Below, piece by piece: positions 18,767 through 28,264 of a stretch of DNA of 64,000 nucleotides (within the stretch, counting starts at the first letter, position 1; every line of letters starts with the position of its first letter). Made by a program: the position numbers and the translations under genes. The stretch covers positions 1 through 64,000 of the forward strand of contig CAJTDE010000019.1 of assembly GCA_910574835.1 (NCBI GenBank), in the 5' to 3' direction. The stretch comes from Clostridia bacterium (GTDB taxonomy: Bacteria; Bacillota; Clostridia; Lachnospirales; Lachnospiraceae). The notes below the pieces were generated by a model. The model did no database searches. It had not been told where the DNA came from and worked only from the letters and a program-made list of their open reading frames with translations.

Positions 18767-19147
18767 AATAGTTTACATAAGCATACCGCCCCATTGTAAG
18801 GAGTTGACTATATGGCTTGAAAATGTGGCATATTTTTTATCAGTAAGTATAATGATTGTAAGGGTATCTGCCGATATACATAGTAGATACGGAATACTGT
18901 CTGTGTAATGAGTATTGAAACAGGTTCCAGTCATTCATTTTTGATGCATATATTCCTCAAAATGACAAAAAAGTTGTTCAATTCAATACTTTTCATTTGT
19001 CAAAATTTTTGGTAAAATGAGAGTAATGGCAATTAAATTGTAGACAGCTTTCAAAAAAAGAAGAAAATTGTCGATTAGGAATATAGCAGTACATGCCTGG
19101 AATAGTTTAAAACAAGTGTCAGATACATAAAAGGAGTGAATGGATTC
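18767..19147. other. AT-rich gap before the second surface protein
   Basis: These 381 bases are AT-rich. TTGACT near 18803 and TATAAT near 18848 are too far apart to form one promoter. TTGTCA and TAAAAT near 19000-19020 are too close together. A promoter is likely here but I cannot fix it. No gene or strong repeat is seen. Confidence 0.35.
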
Positions 19148-22100
19148 ATGAAAGAATGGGGAACATGGTTAAAAAGATCCACATTGGTAGTACTGGGGGC
19201 TGTTCTGATTGGAAGTTCGGCAGGGATTTCTGCGCTGGCAGCGAATACGCCTGAGCCGGAAAAACCCACAGAAAGCACGGAACCAGTAGATAACGGTACA
19301 GGAAATGAGGAGAGCAGTGCGTCTAAGACAGACACGACACTCATTATTACAGATTTTGCCACATTAGATCAAGATGTAAGGCTTCAGGAATTGGAAGAGG
19401 GAGAAGAGCCAAACCTTCCGGATAAGCTGGATGTGACAGTTGCTATCAAAGAGAATAAGGAAGGGGAAGAATCAACTACAACCGGAGCAGGTATATCAAA
19501 TGTAGTCCAGGCTGTGGGTGAAATAGTTCAGCTTCCTAAAGGCAATACCACGATTAGCGGCTTGACTTGGGATACCGCATCTTCTTCTCAATCAAATAAC
19601 CGCATTACCGATACTTATGTGCCCGTGCTGCCGGAGACAGACGAGTATGGAAATACTCTGGTGCTTATGAATGCTATGACACAGGTGCCGGTGATTCAGA
19701 CTACAAGAAGTGTTGTACAAAATGACCAAGATAATACCACGGATGATACTGGTAGTGCTGGAAGTGAAAATGATATTGTGACTTATGCAGATCCGCCTGA
19801 TGGAAATCCAGTGCTTGTTAACTACGGGATATATGCGATTGGACCGGAAGATGGTATAATATGGTCTTCAATTAGTAAGCGTATTCAAATTACAAAACCA
19901 GGAAAGTATCGCATTACAGGTACTTTGACAGACATACCTAAGGAACTCCAATCAACCAATGAACTTATTGAATTAATGGAGCCAGGTACCTATGAAATTA
20001 TTTTAACAGATTTAAATATTGATATTAGTGATAAAGGATATAGTGCGATTTTTTCTATCCCATCAGAAGCAACTGTGAATTTGTCAACGGTGGCTACTAC
20101 GATAGATGAAATAAATCTAACGAACTCTGTTGGAGGGTTTGACAGGGTTATTGAGAATAAGGGAACATTAAACATTAATAAAGATGTTAAAATGACCTGT
20201 ACAGGTGAATTTGAAAATTCAGGAACTATGACAATGAAGGGGGCTAGTGAAATTATCAATAATGGCCCGTTTACGAATACTGGAGCAATGACGATATCAG
20301 AATCCAGCAAATTAGGAACCTTTGATTTTGCTAATGACGGAAAAGTGGAAATTGGAGGAAAATGGGAAGGTCATAATTCAAATGTATGTACTTTGACTGC
20401 TCAGGGACGGTTTAAAAATGGTAGTGGTAAGACTGTTATTATTAACGAAGGTGGATTGTATGTCAATGAAGGGACTGTTATAAAAGACGATAATACAAAA
20501 GACTGGTTGATAGATAATAGTGGAAAAATAGAGTTGATTAATGGAGGTAGTGCGGAAGCAAAGGATATTAAAAATAAGAATGGTGGAATAATATCTGTTA
20601 CAGGACAAAATAGTCTCCTGAAGGCTGATAAAGATGGCCAAGTGGGAATTTTAACAAATGAAGGAGACGTGTCAATTGATGATGGGGCAAAAGCGCAGGT
20701 AGGGATGCTTCAGAATAAAAATAAGTTAATTATAGGAAGCAGCTCAGAGAGTTCTGGTGCAGTAACAATTAAGCGTTCTCCAAAACCGGACGATCCGGAT
20801 AATTACAATTTAAATACAGGAACAATTGTAATTGAATCTGGAAGTGTTCTGGAAAAAGAAGAGACAGCTTCTGTAACACTTACAAATGATGGCTCCTTGA
20901 CTATAAAAAACAAAAATTGTTTAGGAACAGGCAATAGACAGATCAATTTAGCAGGAGAAGGTGAGTTTATTCTTGCTGGCCTTAGTGATAATATGTTGCA
21001 TATTCCTACTGGATATGAGCTTGCATATAATGGTGATGTTCGTACACAAGATGTGGCTGGTAATACACGTACAGTTGATAGCACGGTAGAGGTTGACGAT
21101 ACGGAAGGGACAGACGATACGGATATTACGGACAATACAAAAGGAGTAGTTACTATTGACAAAGAATGGTCTTATGAACCACTAAACCCAGATATTAAAT
21201 TTGAAATTAAGGTTATTGCAAAACTTACAGAGATTAGTCTATTTAGAAAAGGAGAACCTGTAGAACAGACTGGAAGTAGCTGGAAACCAGGAATAGAGGA
21301 TGCAGACCCCATTCCAGGTAGTACTAGTCATACAGCTATTGTGACAGATATAGGAATCAGAGATCCAGGAGATTATACACTTGTTTATACAGATACAAAA
21401 ACCGGTGAGACGGCTTCTGTTGGATTTACAATGACTCCTTGGAGTATGACGATTAATACAGATAGAGGTGATGATGAAGCATCAAAAGAACTATATGGGC
21501 CGGATGCATCCGCAGTGTATGAAAATAAGGAGCGGATTACAGGTAAAGTTCAGGTTGCTATATTTAATGAGAAAGCTGCTACTGGCGGCAAAACAAATGG
21601 AACAGTAACATTGTATTGGAATGCTGTTGATGCAAAAAATCTTGATGATGACACTGTAAAGGTGACAAAACCTCTTGCAATAGAATTAGACGACAGAGGG
21701 GTAGGTACAGTACCTTTTACAATTGAGACAGCGGATCAGACTTATATTTTACCGCCGCAGCTCAATGAGAATGATAAAGATTCATGGGATAATGAGGACT
21801 GGGCTTATAATCATCCATATTGCTTAACTGGAGTATATGAGACAGCAGGAGGAAACGTATATTATTCTGGTAATGCAGCCACAGAAAATCATCATATTAC
21901 AGCCGGCGTTACTAAGAAACTGGATGGCTGGTATGCAGATAAAAAATTAATTATTATTAGGCGAATATCTACGATTAATTTTACAAGTGAATACTATAGT
22001 CTGCCCCATATTTATGACGGCGAACCCTTACAGATGCCAGTAAAGCTGAAAGACGTTATGATTGGGAATACCAATGAAGATGAGCCGGGATATTTATGGT

Positions 22101-23695
22101 ATAAAGGCACGGAAGCAGCGGTCAATGAGGCATATGATAAAAAGTCCGTTACAGGGGTTTCAGGCTTAGAGCCGATAGCAGATCAATTGCAGGCAGAAGG
22201 CTTAGAGGCTCCGATAGATGCAGGCTGGTATATTATTGAGGGTACATTGCCTTCAACGAAGGAATATATGGGTTCAAAGCAGCTTAAGATTATAAGAATT
22301 GAACCGAGAAATGTTACTGTGTCTGTAAAGGATCAGCATAAAGCTTATGGAGCGGATGATCCGGATTCTTGGCGGGCATTTGATTTGACCAGCGAAGCAA
22401 ATGAACTCTATGTTGTTGAGGGCGGTATTTTGCCCAGAGATGAGAATAAAATAAAAGGTGATATAGCAAGACAGGACGATAAAGGTGAAGCATGCGGCAG
22501 GTATGAGATTAAGATTGAAACATATGATGCTGACAGCACCAAGCCTGCAAGGGATAATTACAAATTTACACAGCGTTCAGGTTATTTGACCATTGACAAA
22601 CGAGAATTGGATTGGGATACTGACAAGATGTTCATGGTAATTACAGATGATAATACGGTTTCTGTAGTAGGCGGTTTGAAAACAGAATATCATCTGAATG
22701 AAGGCGAAGACTTGGCAGCAATTGAGAAAAACCTTGAAAATGATGATGTGCTTGTAGTTTATGATAAACTTGATTTAAGTGCAGATCAATCAAAGGTAAC
22801 CATTGATAAGCCGAGACTGAGCGGCAGCGCATGTGATAATTATGTGATCCAGAGTAAAGGAATACCAGTATCTGTCAGCAATCTATATAAGGTATCTGTG
22901 AAAGCAGGCGGTGTTGATTCTACTACATTAGAGAAGCTGAAAGATTCGGGATTTGATACGGAAAATCAGGTTATAAGCGAGATAGAATCAAAGCTTATAG
23001 GCCAGGGAGTTCCCAAAGGAAATGTTGCTGTATATGATATTCTGCTTACAAAAGCGGATGGAAGTCAGTTGAGTGATGAGGAGATAAGAGACTTCCCCTG
23101 GGGAGCTTTGACGGTTACGGTTCCTTATCCTGCCGGAACTTCAAGAAGAACCTCCTTTATGGCGGCTCATATGTTTACGGAGGACATTGCATTAGATGGT
23201 CCTGGCATGAAGCGAGGCAATGTTGAGACCCGAAATTGGAGTGAAGTAGCGGCGATGGAAGAAGGCGTCCGTTTCCAGGTAACCAGCTTATCGCCAATTG
23301 CCATTGGCTGGTCAGCAACAACTAATAATCCGAATAATCCGGATAACCCGAATAATCCAAATGACCCAAATAACCCTAGTAATGGGAACAATGGGAATAA
23401 CAACGGGACGAATAACGGCACAAATAATGGCACGAATAATTCCGGTGATGGAAATAACAACGGGACGAATAACGGTACAAATAACGGTACAAATAACGGG
23501 AACACTACTGATAAGAAAGATGATACGAATAAGGCAACCACTACAAATAAATCATCTACAACAACAAAGACAACAGGCGTAAAGACCGGCGACCAAGCAC
23601 AGATTGCATTCTATATGATAACAACTTTAATAGCATGTCTTTTGTTGATTCTTATCATTTTCCTGATAAGAGCGCAGTTTCGTAAAAAAGATTAG
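19148..23695 (+). CDS. Large secreted surface protein with MBG-like domain and variant cell-wall anchor
   Basis: This protein of 1515 residues has a signal peptide ending near residue 32 (ISALAAN). Residues about 300-560 are rich in short beta motifs such as NKGTLNINKDV and NSGTMTMKGAS, which resemble a solenoid adhesin. An Ig-like stretch lies near 665-760. An MBG-like block at about 1050-1145 holds the typical AYGADDPD motif. Residues about 1390-1475 are Asn/Gly/Pro/Thr tandem repeats, probably a wall-spanning stalk. The end is GVKTGD, a hydrophobic helix and RAQFRKKD, which fits a sorting signal with KTGD in place of LPXTG. No sortase is in the window. The ATG at 19148 is preceded by AAGGAG, at the long spacing of 11 nt. 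Confidence 0.8.
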   Translation: MKEWGTWLKRSTLVVLGAVLIGSSAGISALAANTPEPEKPTESTEPVDNGTGNEESSASKTDTTLIITDFATLDQDVRLQELEEGEEPNLPDKLDVTVAIKENKEGEESTTTGAGISNVVQAVGEIVQLPKGNTTISGLTWDTASSSQSNNRITDTYVPVLPETDEYGNTLVLMNAMTQVPVIQTTRSVVQNDQDNTTDDTGSAGSENDIVTYADPPDGNPVLVNYGIYAIGPEDGIIWSSISKRIQITKPGKYRITGTLTDIPKELQSTNELIELMEPGTYEIILTDLNIDISDKGYSAIFSIPSEATVNLSTVATTIDEINLTNSVGGFDRVIENKGTLNINKDVKMTCTGEFENSGTMTMKGASEIINNGPFTNTGAMTISESSKLGTFDFANDGKVEIGGKWEGHNSNVCTLTAQGRFKNGSGKTVIINEGGLYVNEGTVIKDDNTKDWLIDNSGKIELINGGSAEAKDIKNKNGGIISVTGQNSLLKADKDGQVGILTNEGDVSIDDGAKAQVGMLQNKNKLIIGSSSESSGAVTIKRSPKPDDPDNYNLNTGTIVIESGSVLEKEETASVTLTNDGSLTIKNKNCLGTGNRQINLAGEGEFILAGLSDNMLHIPTGYELAYNGDVRTQDVAGNTRTVDSTVEVDDTEGTDDTDITDNTKGVVTIDKEWSYEPLNPDIKFEIKVIAKLTEISLFRKGEPVEQTGSSWKPGIEDADPIPGSTSHTAIVTDIGIRDPGDYTLVYTDTKTGETASVGFTMTPWSMTINTDRGDDEASKELYGPDASAVYENKERITGKVQVAIFNEKAATGGKTNGTVTLYWNAVDAKNLDDDTVKVTKPLAIELDDRGVGTVPFTIETADQTYILPPQLNENDKDSWDNEDWAYNHPYCLTGVYETAGGNVYYSGNAATENHHITAGVTKKLDGWYADKKLIIIRRISTINFTSEYYSLPHIYDGEPLQMPVKLKDVMIGNTNEDEPGYLWYKGTEAAVNEAYDKKSVTGVSGLEPIADQLQAEGLEAPIDAGWYIIEGTLPSTKEYMGSKQLKIIRIEPRNVTVSVKDQHKAYGADDPDSWRAFDLTSEANELYVVEGGILPRDENKIKGDIARQDDKGEACGRYEIKIETYDADSTKPARDNYKFTQRSGYLTIDKRELDWDTDKMFMVITDDNTVSVVGGLKTEYHLNEGEDLAAIEKNLENDDVLVVYDKLDLSADQSKVTIDKPRLSGSACDNYVIQSKGIPVSVSNLYKVSVKAGGVDSTTLEKLKDSGFDTENQVISEIESKLIGQGVPKGNVAVYDILLTKADGSQLSDEEIRDFPWGALTVTVPYPAGTSRRTSFMAAHMFTEDIALDGPGMKRGNVETRNWSEVAAMEEGVRFQVTSLSPIAIGWSATTNNPNNPDNPNNPNDPNNPSNGNNGNNNGTNNGTNNGTNNSGDGNNNGTNNGTNNGTNNGNTTDKKDDTNKATTTNKSSTTTKTTGVKTGDQAQIAFYMITTLIACLLLILIIFLIRAQFRKKD

Positions 23696-23704
23696 CAATT
23701 AGTA

Positions 23705-23737
23705 ATACCTGCCAGAGCATGATTCTCTGGCAGGTAT
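23705..23737 (+). terminator. Strong terminator after the second surface protein
   Basis: ATACCTGCCAGAG and CTCTGGCAGGTAT form a perfect 13-bp stem with a 7-nt loop, followed by TGTTAT. It lies 10 bp after the stop codon. Confidence 0.7.
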
Positions 23738-23841
23738 TGTTATAATATGACATATTTTGTTCCGGGATAGCGGCAAAGATGCTGGATACTGTCTTGCAGT
23801 TATGATAATATAAAAATATGATGTCAGAAGGAAAGTGCCAA

Positions 23842-23907
23842 TTCGGCAAGAGCAGGAAGCAGTATAGTGGCTTTATCAAGGCGCTGATGGGGAATTATAT
23901 TAAATAG
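23842..23907 (+). pseudogene. Relic of a third AAA/PD-(D/E)XK paralog
   Basis: In one frame this stretch reads FGKSRKQYSGFIKALMG and then NYIK and a TAG stop. It matches the region FGKSRREYNEFIKALIA of the gene at 25640 and RKSGKEYNGFIKALLED of the gene at 23920. The DNA also shares the run GGCTTTATCAAGGCGCTG with the first gene. The rest of the gene is gone, and its TAG overlaps the ribosome site of the next intact copy. This indicates that the family was once larger here and lost a member by deletion. Confidence 0.65.
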
Positions 23908-23919
23908 GAGGTGCAAGGC

Positions 23920-25626
23920 GTGGCAAGAACGGTAGGGATTGGGCTGCAAAGCTTTGAGGTCATAAGAGAAGATAATTGTTTTTATGTAGACAAGACAAAA
24001 TTTATTAAGGAATGGTGGGAAAATAAAGATAGTGTAACATTAATAGCTCGTCCCAGGCGTTTTGGGAAGACATTAACTATGAGTATGACAGAGCAGTTCT
24101 TTTCCGTAAAATATGCCGGACGAGGGGATTTGTTTGAGGGACTTTCTATTTGGGAGCAGGAGGAATACAGGAAGCTTCAGGGGACCTGCCCGGTGATCAG
24201 CCTTTCTTTCGCAGGCGTAAAGGAGAAGGATTACAAGGCAGCGGTTTATAGAATTAACCAGATTTTGACAAATCTGTATTATGATTTTAGTTTCTTAGCC
24301 GAAGGAGATACCCTGCTTCCGGGAGAAAAGCAGTATTTTCAAAGCATCTGCGCGGAAATGCCTGAGGTTACGGCAACGATGGCTCTGCATCAGTTGTCAA
24401 GATTTTTGTATAAATATTATGGAAAAAAGGTGATCCTCCTTCTGGATGAGTATGATACCCCTATGCAGGAAGCTTATGTAAACGGATATTGGGAAGAGCT
24501 GGTTTCCTTTACCAGAAGTCTGTTTAATTCGGCTTTTAAAACGAATCCCTATCTGAACAGGGCTATTATGACAGGGATTACAAGAGTGAGCAGGGAATCT
24601 ATTTTTTCTGATTTGAATAATCTGGAGGTGGTGACAACTACCTCGGAAAAGTACGCGGATTGCTTTGGGTTTACGGAAGAAGAAGTATTCGCCGCACTGG
24701 ATGAATTTGGAATGTCGGACAGAAAACAAGAGGTGAAAAGCTGGTATGATGGATTTACCTTTGGAAACCATACGGATATTTATAATCCCTGGTCTGTTTT
24801 AAACTATTTGGATAAAAGAAAGGTGGGAGCGTATTGGGCTAATTCCAGCTCTAACAGCCTGGCAGGAAAGCTGATTCAGGAAGGAAATGCGGATATAAAG
24901 CAGGACTTTGAACGGCTTATTTCGGAACAGTCCATTGTAGCGCCGATTGACGAACAGATTGTGTATGGAGAGCTGGACGGAAGCTCGGAAGGCGTCTGGA
25001 GCCTGTTACTGGCGAGCGGTTATCTGAAGGTTCTGCAATATGGAGAATACGGCGATGACGAAAATGAGGATACCATAGATTATGAGCTGTGCCTGACAAA
25101 CCGGGAGGTCAGGAAGATGTTCCGCACTATGATAAAGGGGTGGTTTCGCAAGAGCGGAAAGGAGTACAATGGCTTTATCAAGGCGCTGCTGGAAGATGAT
25201 ATCAAGAGCATGAACTACTATATGAACCAAGTAGCCCTGGCAACCTTCAGCAGCTTCGACACAGGAAACAAGCCTTCAAAGGAAGCGGAGCCGGAGCGGT
25301 TTTACCACGGTTTTGTGCTGGGCCTGCTGGTAGAATTGTCCGACCGCTATACCGTAACCTCTAACCGCGAAAGCGGTTTCGGCCGTTATGACGTGATGTT
25401 GGAGCCAAAGGAGAGAGACGACGGAATGATATTGGAGTTCAAGGTACAGGACCCCGAGGAGGAGAAGGAGCTGTCCGACACAGTACAGGCCGCGCTGCAG
25501 CAGATAGAGAAGAAAAGGTACGAAGCAGCCCTTATGGAAAAAGGAGTTCCCAGGGAAAAAATACGCAAGTACGGCTTTGCTTTTTGCGGAAAAAAGGTTT
25601 TAATCGGAAAACAGACCGAAAAATGA
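23920..25626 (+). CDS. AAA-ATPase-like protein with C-terminal PD-(D/E)XK nuclease fold, copy 1
   Basis: The protein has an N-terminal P-loop domain of the AAA-ATPase-like (DUF1703) group. The P-loop is RPRRFGKTLTMSM (about residues 44-56) and Walker B is VILLLDEYDTPM (about 173-184). A helical middle follows. The C-terminus has a PD-(D/E)XK-like core, with RYDVMLEP and ILEFKV carrying the Asp and the Glu-x-Lys. The family's role is not established; the fold suggests nucleic acid cleavage or defence. The GTG at 23920 follows AGGAGGTG. The next gene is a tandem paralog whose ribosome site and first 12 or so codons are nearly identical. No signal peptide. Confidence 0.85.
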   Translation: MARTVGIGLQSFEVIREDNCFYVDKTKFIKEWWENKDSVTLIARPRRFGKTLTMSMTEQFFSVKYAGRGDLFEGLSIWEQEEYRKLQGTCPVISLSFAGVKEKDYKAAVYRINQILTNLYYDFSFLAEGDTLLPGEKQYFQSICAEMPEVTATMALHQLSRFLYKYYGKKVILLLDEYDTPMQEAYVNGYWEELVSFTRSLFNSAFKTNPYLNRAIMTGITRVSRESIFSDLNNLEVVTTTSEKYADCFGFTEEEVFAALDEFGMSDRKQEVKSWYDGFTFGNHTDIYNPWSVLNYLDKRKVGAYWANSSSNSLAGKLIQEGNADIKQDFERLISEQSIVAPIDEQIVYGELDGSSEGVWSLLLASGYLKVLQYGEYGDDENEDTIDYELCLTNREVRKMFRTMIKGWFRKSGKEYNGFIKALLEDDIKSMNYYMNQVALATFSSFDTGNKPSKEAEPERFYHGFVLGLLVELSDRYTVTSNRESGFGRYDVMLEPKERDDGMILEFKVQDPEEEKELSDTVQAALQQIEKKRYEAALMEKGVPREKIRKYGFAFCGKKVLIGKQTEK

Positions 25627-25639
25627 GGAGGTGCAAGGC

Positions 25640-27334
25640 GTGGCAAGAACGGTAGGGATTGGGCTGCAAAGCTTTGAAAAAATACAAGAAAGACAATGCT
25701 TTTATGTTGATAAAACAAAGTTTATAAAAGAATGGTGGGAAAATCTGGATGATGTTACCCTGATTACCCGTCCCAGGCGTTTTGGAAAGACGTTAACTAT
25801 GAGTATGACAGAACAGTTCTTTTCCCTAAAATATGCCGGACGGGGAGATCTCTTTGAGGGACTCTCTATCTGGGAAGATGATAAGTACAGAAAGCTGCAG
25901 GGAACATACCCTGTCATCAGCCTGTCTTTTGCTAATGTTAAGGAAAACGGCTATGAAAAGGTTCGCTATCGAATCTGTCAGATACTTCGGGATTTATATG
26001 TGCAGAATTATTTTCTGCTGGATGGAGATCTGCTGACCTCAGGGGAAAAGGACTATTTCAACAGGATATCAGAGACGATGAATGAGGAAGACGCCACCAT
26101 GAGCCTTCATTATTTATCTTCTTTTCTATCCCGTTATTACAATAAAAAGGTGATTATTCTTTTGGATGAATATGATACTCCTATGCAGGAAGCCTATGTG
26201 AATGGATATTGGGAGGAACTGGTATCCTTTACCAGAAGTCTGTTCAACTCAACCTTTAAGACGAATCCCTATCTGAACAGGGCTATTATGACAGGAATTA
26301 CAAGGGTGAGCAGGGAATCTATTTTTTCGGATTTGAATAATCTGGAGGTGGTGACAACTACCTCAGAGAAGTATGCGGACAGCTTTGGTTTTACAGAGAA
26401 AGAGGTATTTGCCGCATTAGATGAATTTGGAATGTCGGACAGAAAGCAAGAGGTTAAAAACTGGTACGATGGATTTACCTTTGGGAATCATACGGATATT
26501 TATAATCCCTGGTCTGTTTTAAACTATTTGGATAAAAGAAAAGCGGGAGCATATTGGGCCAATTCCAGCTCCAACAGCTTGGCAGGAAAGCTGATCCGAG
26601 AGGGAAACGCAGATATCAAGCAGGAATTTGAAGATTTGATTTCGGGTAAATCAATTATAAAACCAATAGATGAGCAGATTGTATATGGAGAGCTGGATGG
26701 AAATGAAGAAGGAATCTGGAGTCTTTTATTGGCCAGCGGATATTTGAAAGTGCTTCATTACGAAGAGGATTGGGAATCAGTGGATGCGCCGGACTATGAG
26801 CTGGCACTTACCAATCGTGAAGTAAGGCGGATGTTCTGCGTTATGGTGCGGGATTGGTTTGGCAAGAGCAGAAGGGAGTACAATGAATTTATCAAGGCCC
26901 TGATAGCGGACGATTTGAAAGCCATGAATTATTATATGAATAAGGTGGCTCTCGCTACCTTTAGCAGCTTTGACGTCGGAAGTAAACCCTCGGAGACAGC
27001 GGAGCCGGAGCGATTTTATCATGGCTTCGTATTAGGGCTGTTGGTAGAGCTTTCTGACCGTTATATGATAATCTCCAATCGTGAAAGCGGCTTTGGAAGA
27101 TATGATGTGATGCTGGAGCCTAAAAAGGATGATGACGGAATCATACTGGAATTTAAAGTACAGGATATGGAGGATGAGAAGGAGCTTGCGGATACCGTGA
27201 AGGCGGCACTGCAGCAGATAGAAAAGAAAAAATATGCGGCCATTCTGATGGAAAAGGGAATATCCGGAGAAAAAATACGCAAGTACGGCTTTGCTTTTTG
27301 CGGGAAAAAGGTTCTGATAGGCACAGAGAAGTAA
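25640..27334 (+). CDS. AAA-ATPase-like protein with C-terminal PD-(D/E)XK nuclease fold, copy 2
   Basis: This is the tandem paralog of the preceding gene, starting 13 bp after its stop. The same P-loop (RPRRFGKTLTMSM), Walker B (VIILLDEYDTPM) and C-terminal RYDVML/ILEFKV core are present, so both copies look intact. The similarity is uneven. The stretch from Walker B to about residue 330 differs at only a handful of positions, while residues about 100-170 and parts of the C-terminal half differ widely. This suggests gene conversion or selection for different targets. GTG start with AGGAGGTG. Confidence 0.85.
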   Translation: MARTVGIGLQSFEKIQERQCFYVDKTKFIKEWWENLDDVTLITRPRRFGKTLTMSMTEQFFSLKYAGRGDLFEGLSIWEDDKYRKLQGTYPVISLSFANVKENGYEKVRYRICQILRDLYVQNYFLLDGDLLTSGEKDYFNRISETMNEEDATMSLHYLSSFLSRYYNKKVIILLDEYDTPMQEAYVNGYWEELVSFTRSLFNSTFKTNPYLNRAIMTGITRVSRESIFSDLNNLEVVTTTSEKYADSFGFTEKEVFAALDEFGMSDRKQEVKNWYDGFTFGNHTDIYNPWSVLNYLDKRKAGAYWANSSSNSLAGKLIREGNADIKQEFEDLISGKSIIKPIDEQIVYGELDGNEEGIWSLLLASGYLKVLHYEEDWESVDAPDYELALTNREVRRMFCVMVRDWFGKSRREYNEFIKALIADDLKAMNYYMNKVALATFSSFDVGSKPSETAEPERFYHGFVLGLLVELSDRYMIISNRESGFGRYDVMLEPKKDDDGIILEFKVQDMEDEKELADTVKAALQQIEKKKYAAILMEKGISGEKIRKYGFAFCGKKVLIGTEK

Positions 27335-27387
27335 AAATACGGATACTAAAAAATTTTTTACATTTTTAACAATAGAAATATGTATTC

Positions 27388-27417
27388 CAGGAGGTGCTTT
27401 CCGCATCTCCTGATTTT
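27388..27417. terminator. Terminator between converging units
   Basis: CAGGAGGTGC and GCATCTCCTG pair with one mismatch around a 5-nt loop, followed by ATTTTG. It lies between the second paralog and the minus-strand ABC genes. Confidence 0.55.
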
Positions 27418-27466
27418 GAATATAACGGCAGAAAATAGCAAGATACATATCAGAGTACTAAGGTTA

Positions 27467-28264
27467 TCAAAACCGCTTCAAACAATGCTTTTCCACAAGG
27501 TTAATTCCCTGGTAAAGAATCATAGCCATCACACAGAGAATCACAATTGACATCAGCACCATATCAAGCTGGAACACCTGGCTTCCATAGATAATCAGAT
27601 ACCCAAGCCCCTGCCGGCTGCCGATAAATTCCCCAATCACAACACCCACCAAACAAAGGCCGATGTTCACCTTCATTGTATTAATAAAAATCGGAATAGA
27701 GCTTGGAAGAACTACCTTCCGAAGCACATCCTTCTTATTTCCACCCAGAGTATAAATCAGCTTTACTTTCTCCGGGTCCACCTCGGAAAATCCCGTGTAA
27801 ATAGTCAAAATACTTCCAAATACGGCCACAGACATGCCTGCCACAATAATCGTTTTCATATTAGCCCCCAGCCATACAATGAGAAGAGGCGCCAAAGCAG
27901 ATTTAGGCAGGCTGTTGAGAACCACAAGGTAAGGCTCCAGAATCCGGGAAAGGCTGTGGAAGAGCCATAGCAAAACGGCAATCAACAGACTGAACAGAAA
28001 CACCAGGAAAAAGCTCAGCAGGGTTTCTGTCAAGGTCGTACCCATGTGCAGAAAAATAGACCGGTCGGATATCATAGAAACAAACATATTGTATACCCGA
28101 CTGGGACTGCTGAAAATAAAGGCGTCAATCAAATGAAGCCTTGCGCTCATTTCCCAGATAAGCAGAAAGACAAGAAAAATAAAAATGCGGGCAAGGGTAA
28201 TTGCCCGAAGCCTTCTCCTCCGCTGTTCCAGAAAGCTTTGCTGAGCAAGAGACGGTTCAGCCAC
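27467..28264 (-). CDS. ABC importer permease, SsuC/TauC/ThiX-like
   Basis: This membrane subunit of 265 residues belongs to the binding-protein-dependent family that takes up sulfonates, taurine or pyrimidine precursors. Six helices are seen from about residue 25 to 255. The EAA-type coupling loop is in the block YTLGGNKKDVLRKVVLPSS. The first codons overlap the ATPase gene by 8 nt, so the two are coupled. No substrate-binding protein gene is in this window, so the ligand cannot be assigned. Confidence 0.87.
   Translation of the reverse strand: MAEPSLAQQSFLEQRRRRLRAITLARIFIFLVFLLIWEMSARLHLIDAFIFSSPSRVYNMFVSMISDRSIFLHMGTTLTETLLSFFLVFLFSLLIAVLLWLFHSLSRILEPYLVVLNSLPKSALAPLLIVWLGANMKTIIVAGMSVAVFGSILTIYTGFSEVDPEKVKLIYTLGGNKKDVLRKVVLPSSIPIFINTMKVNIGLCLVGVVIGEFIGSRQGLGYLIIYGSQVFQLDMVLMSIVILCVMAMILYQGINLVEKHCLKRF

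Noticed and set aside
23842-23907. A separate short gene upstream of the AAA/PD-(D/E)XK pair
   Set aside because: The 29-codon frame matches an internal part of its neighbours and is better explained as a relic.
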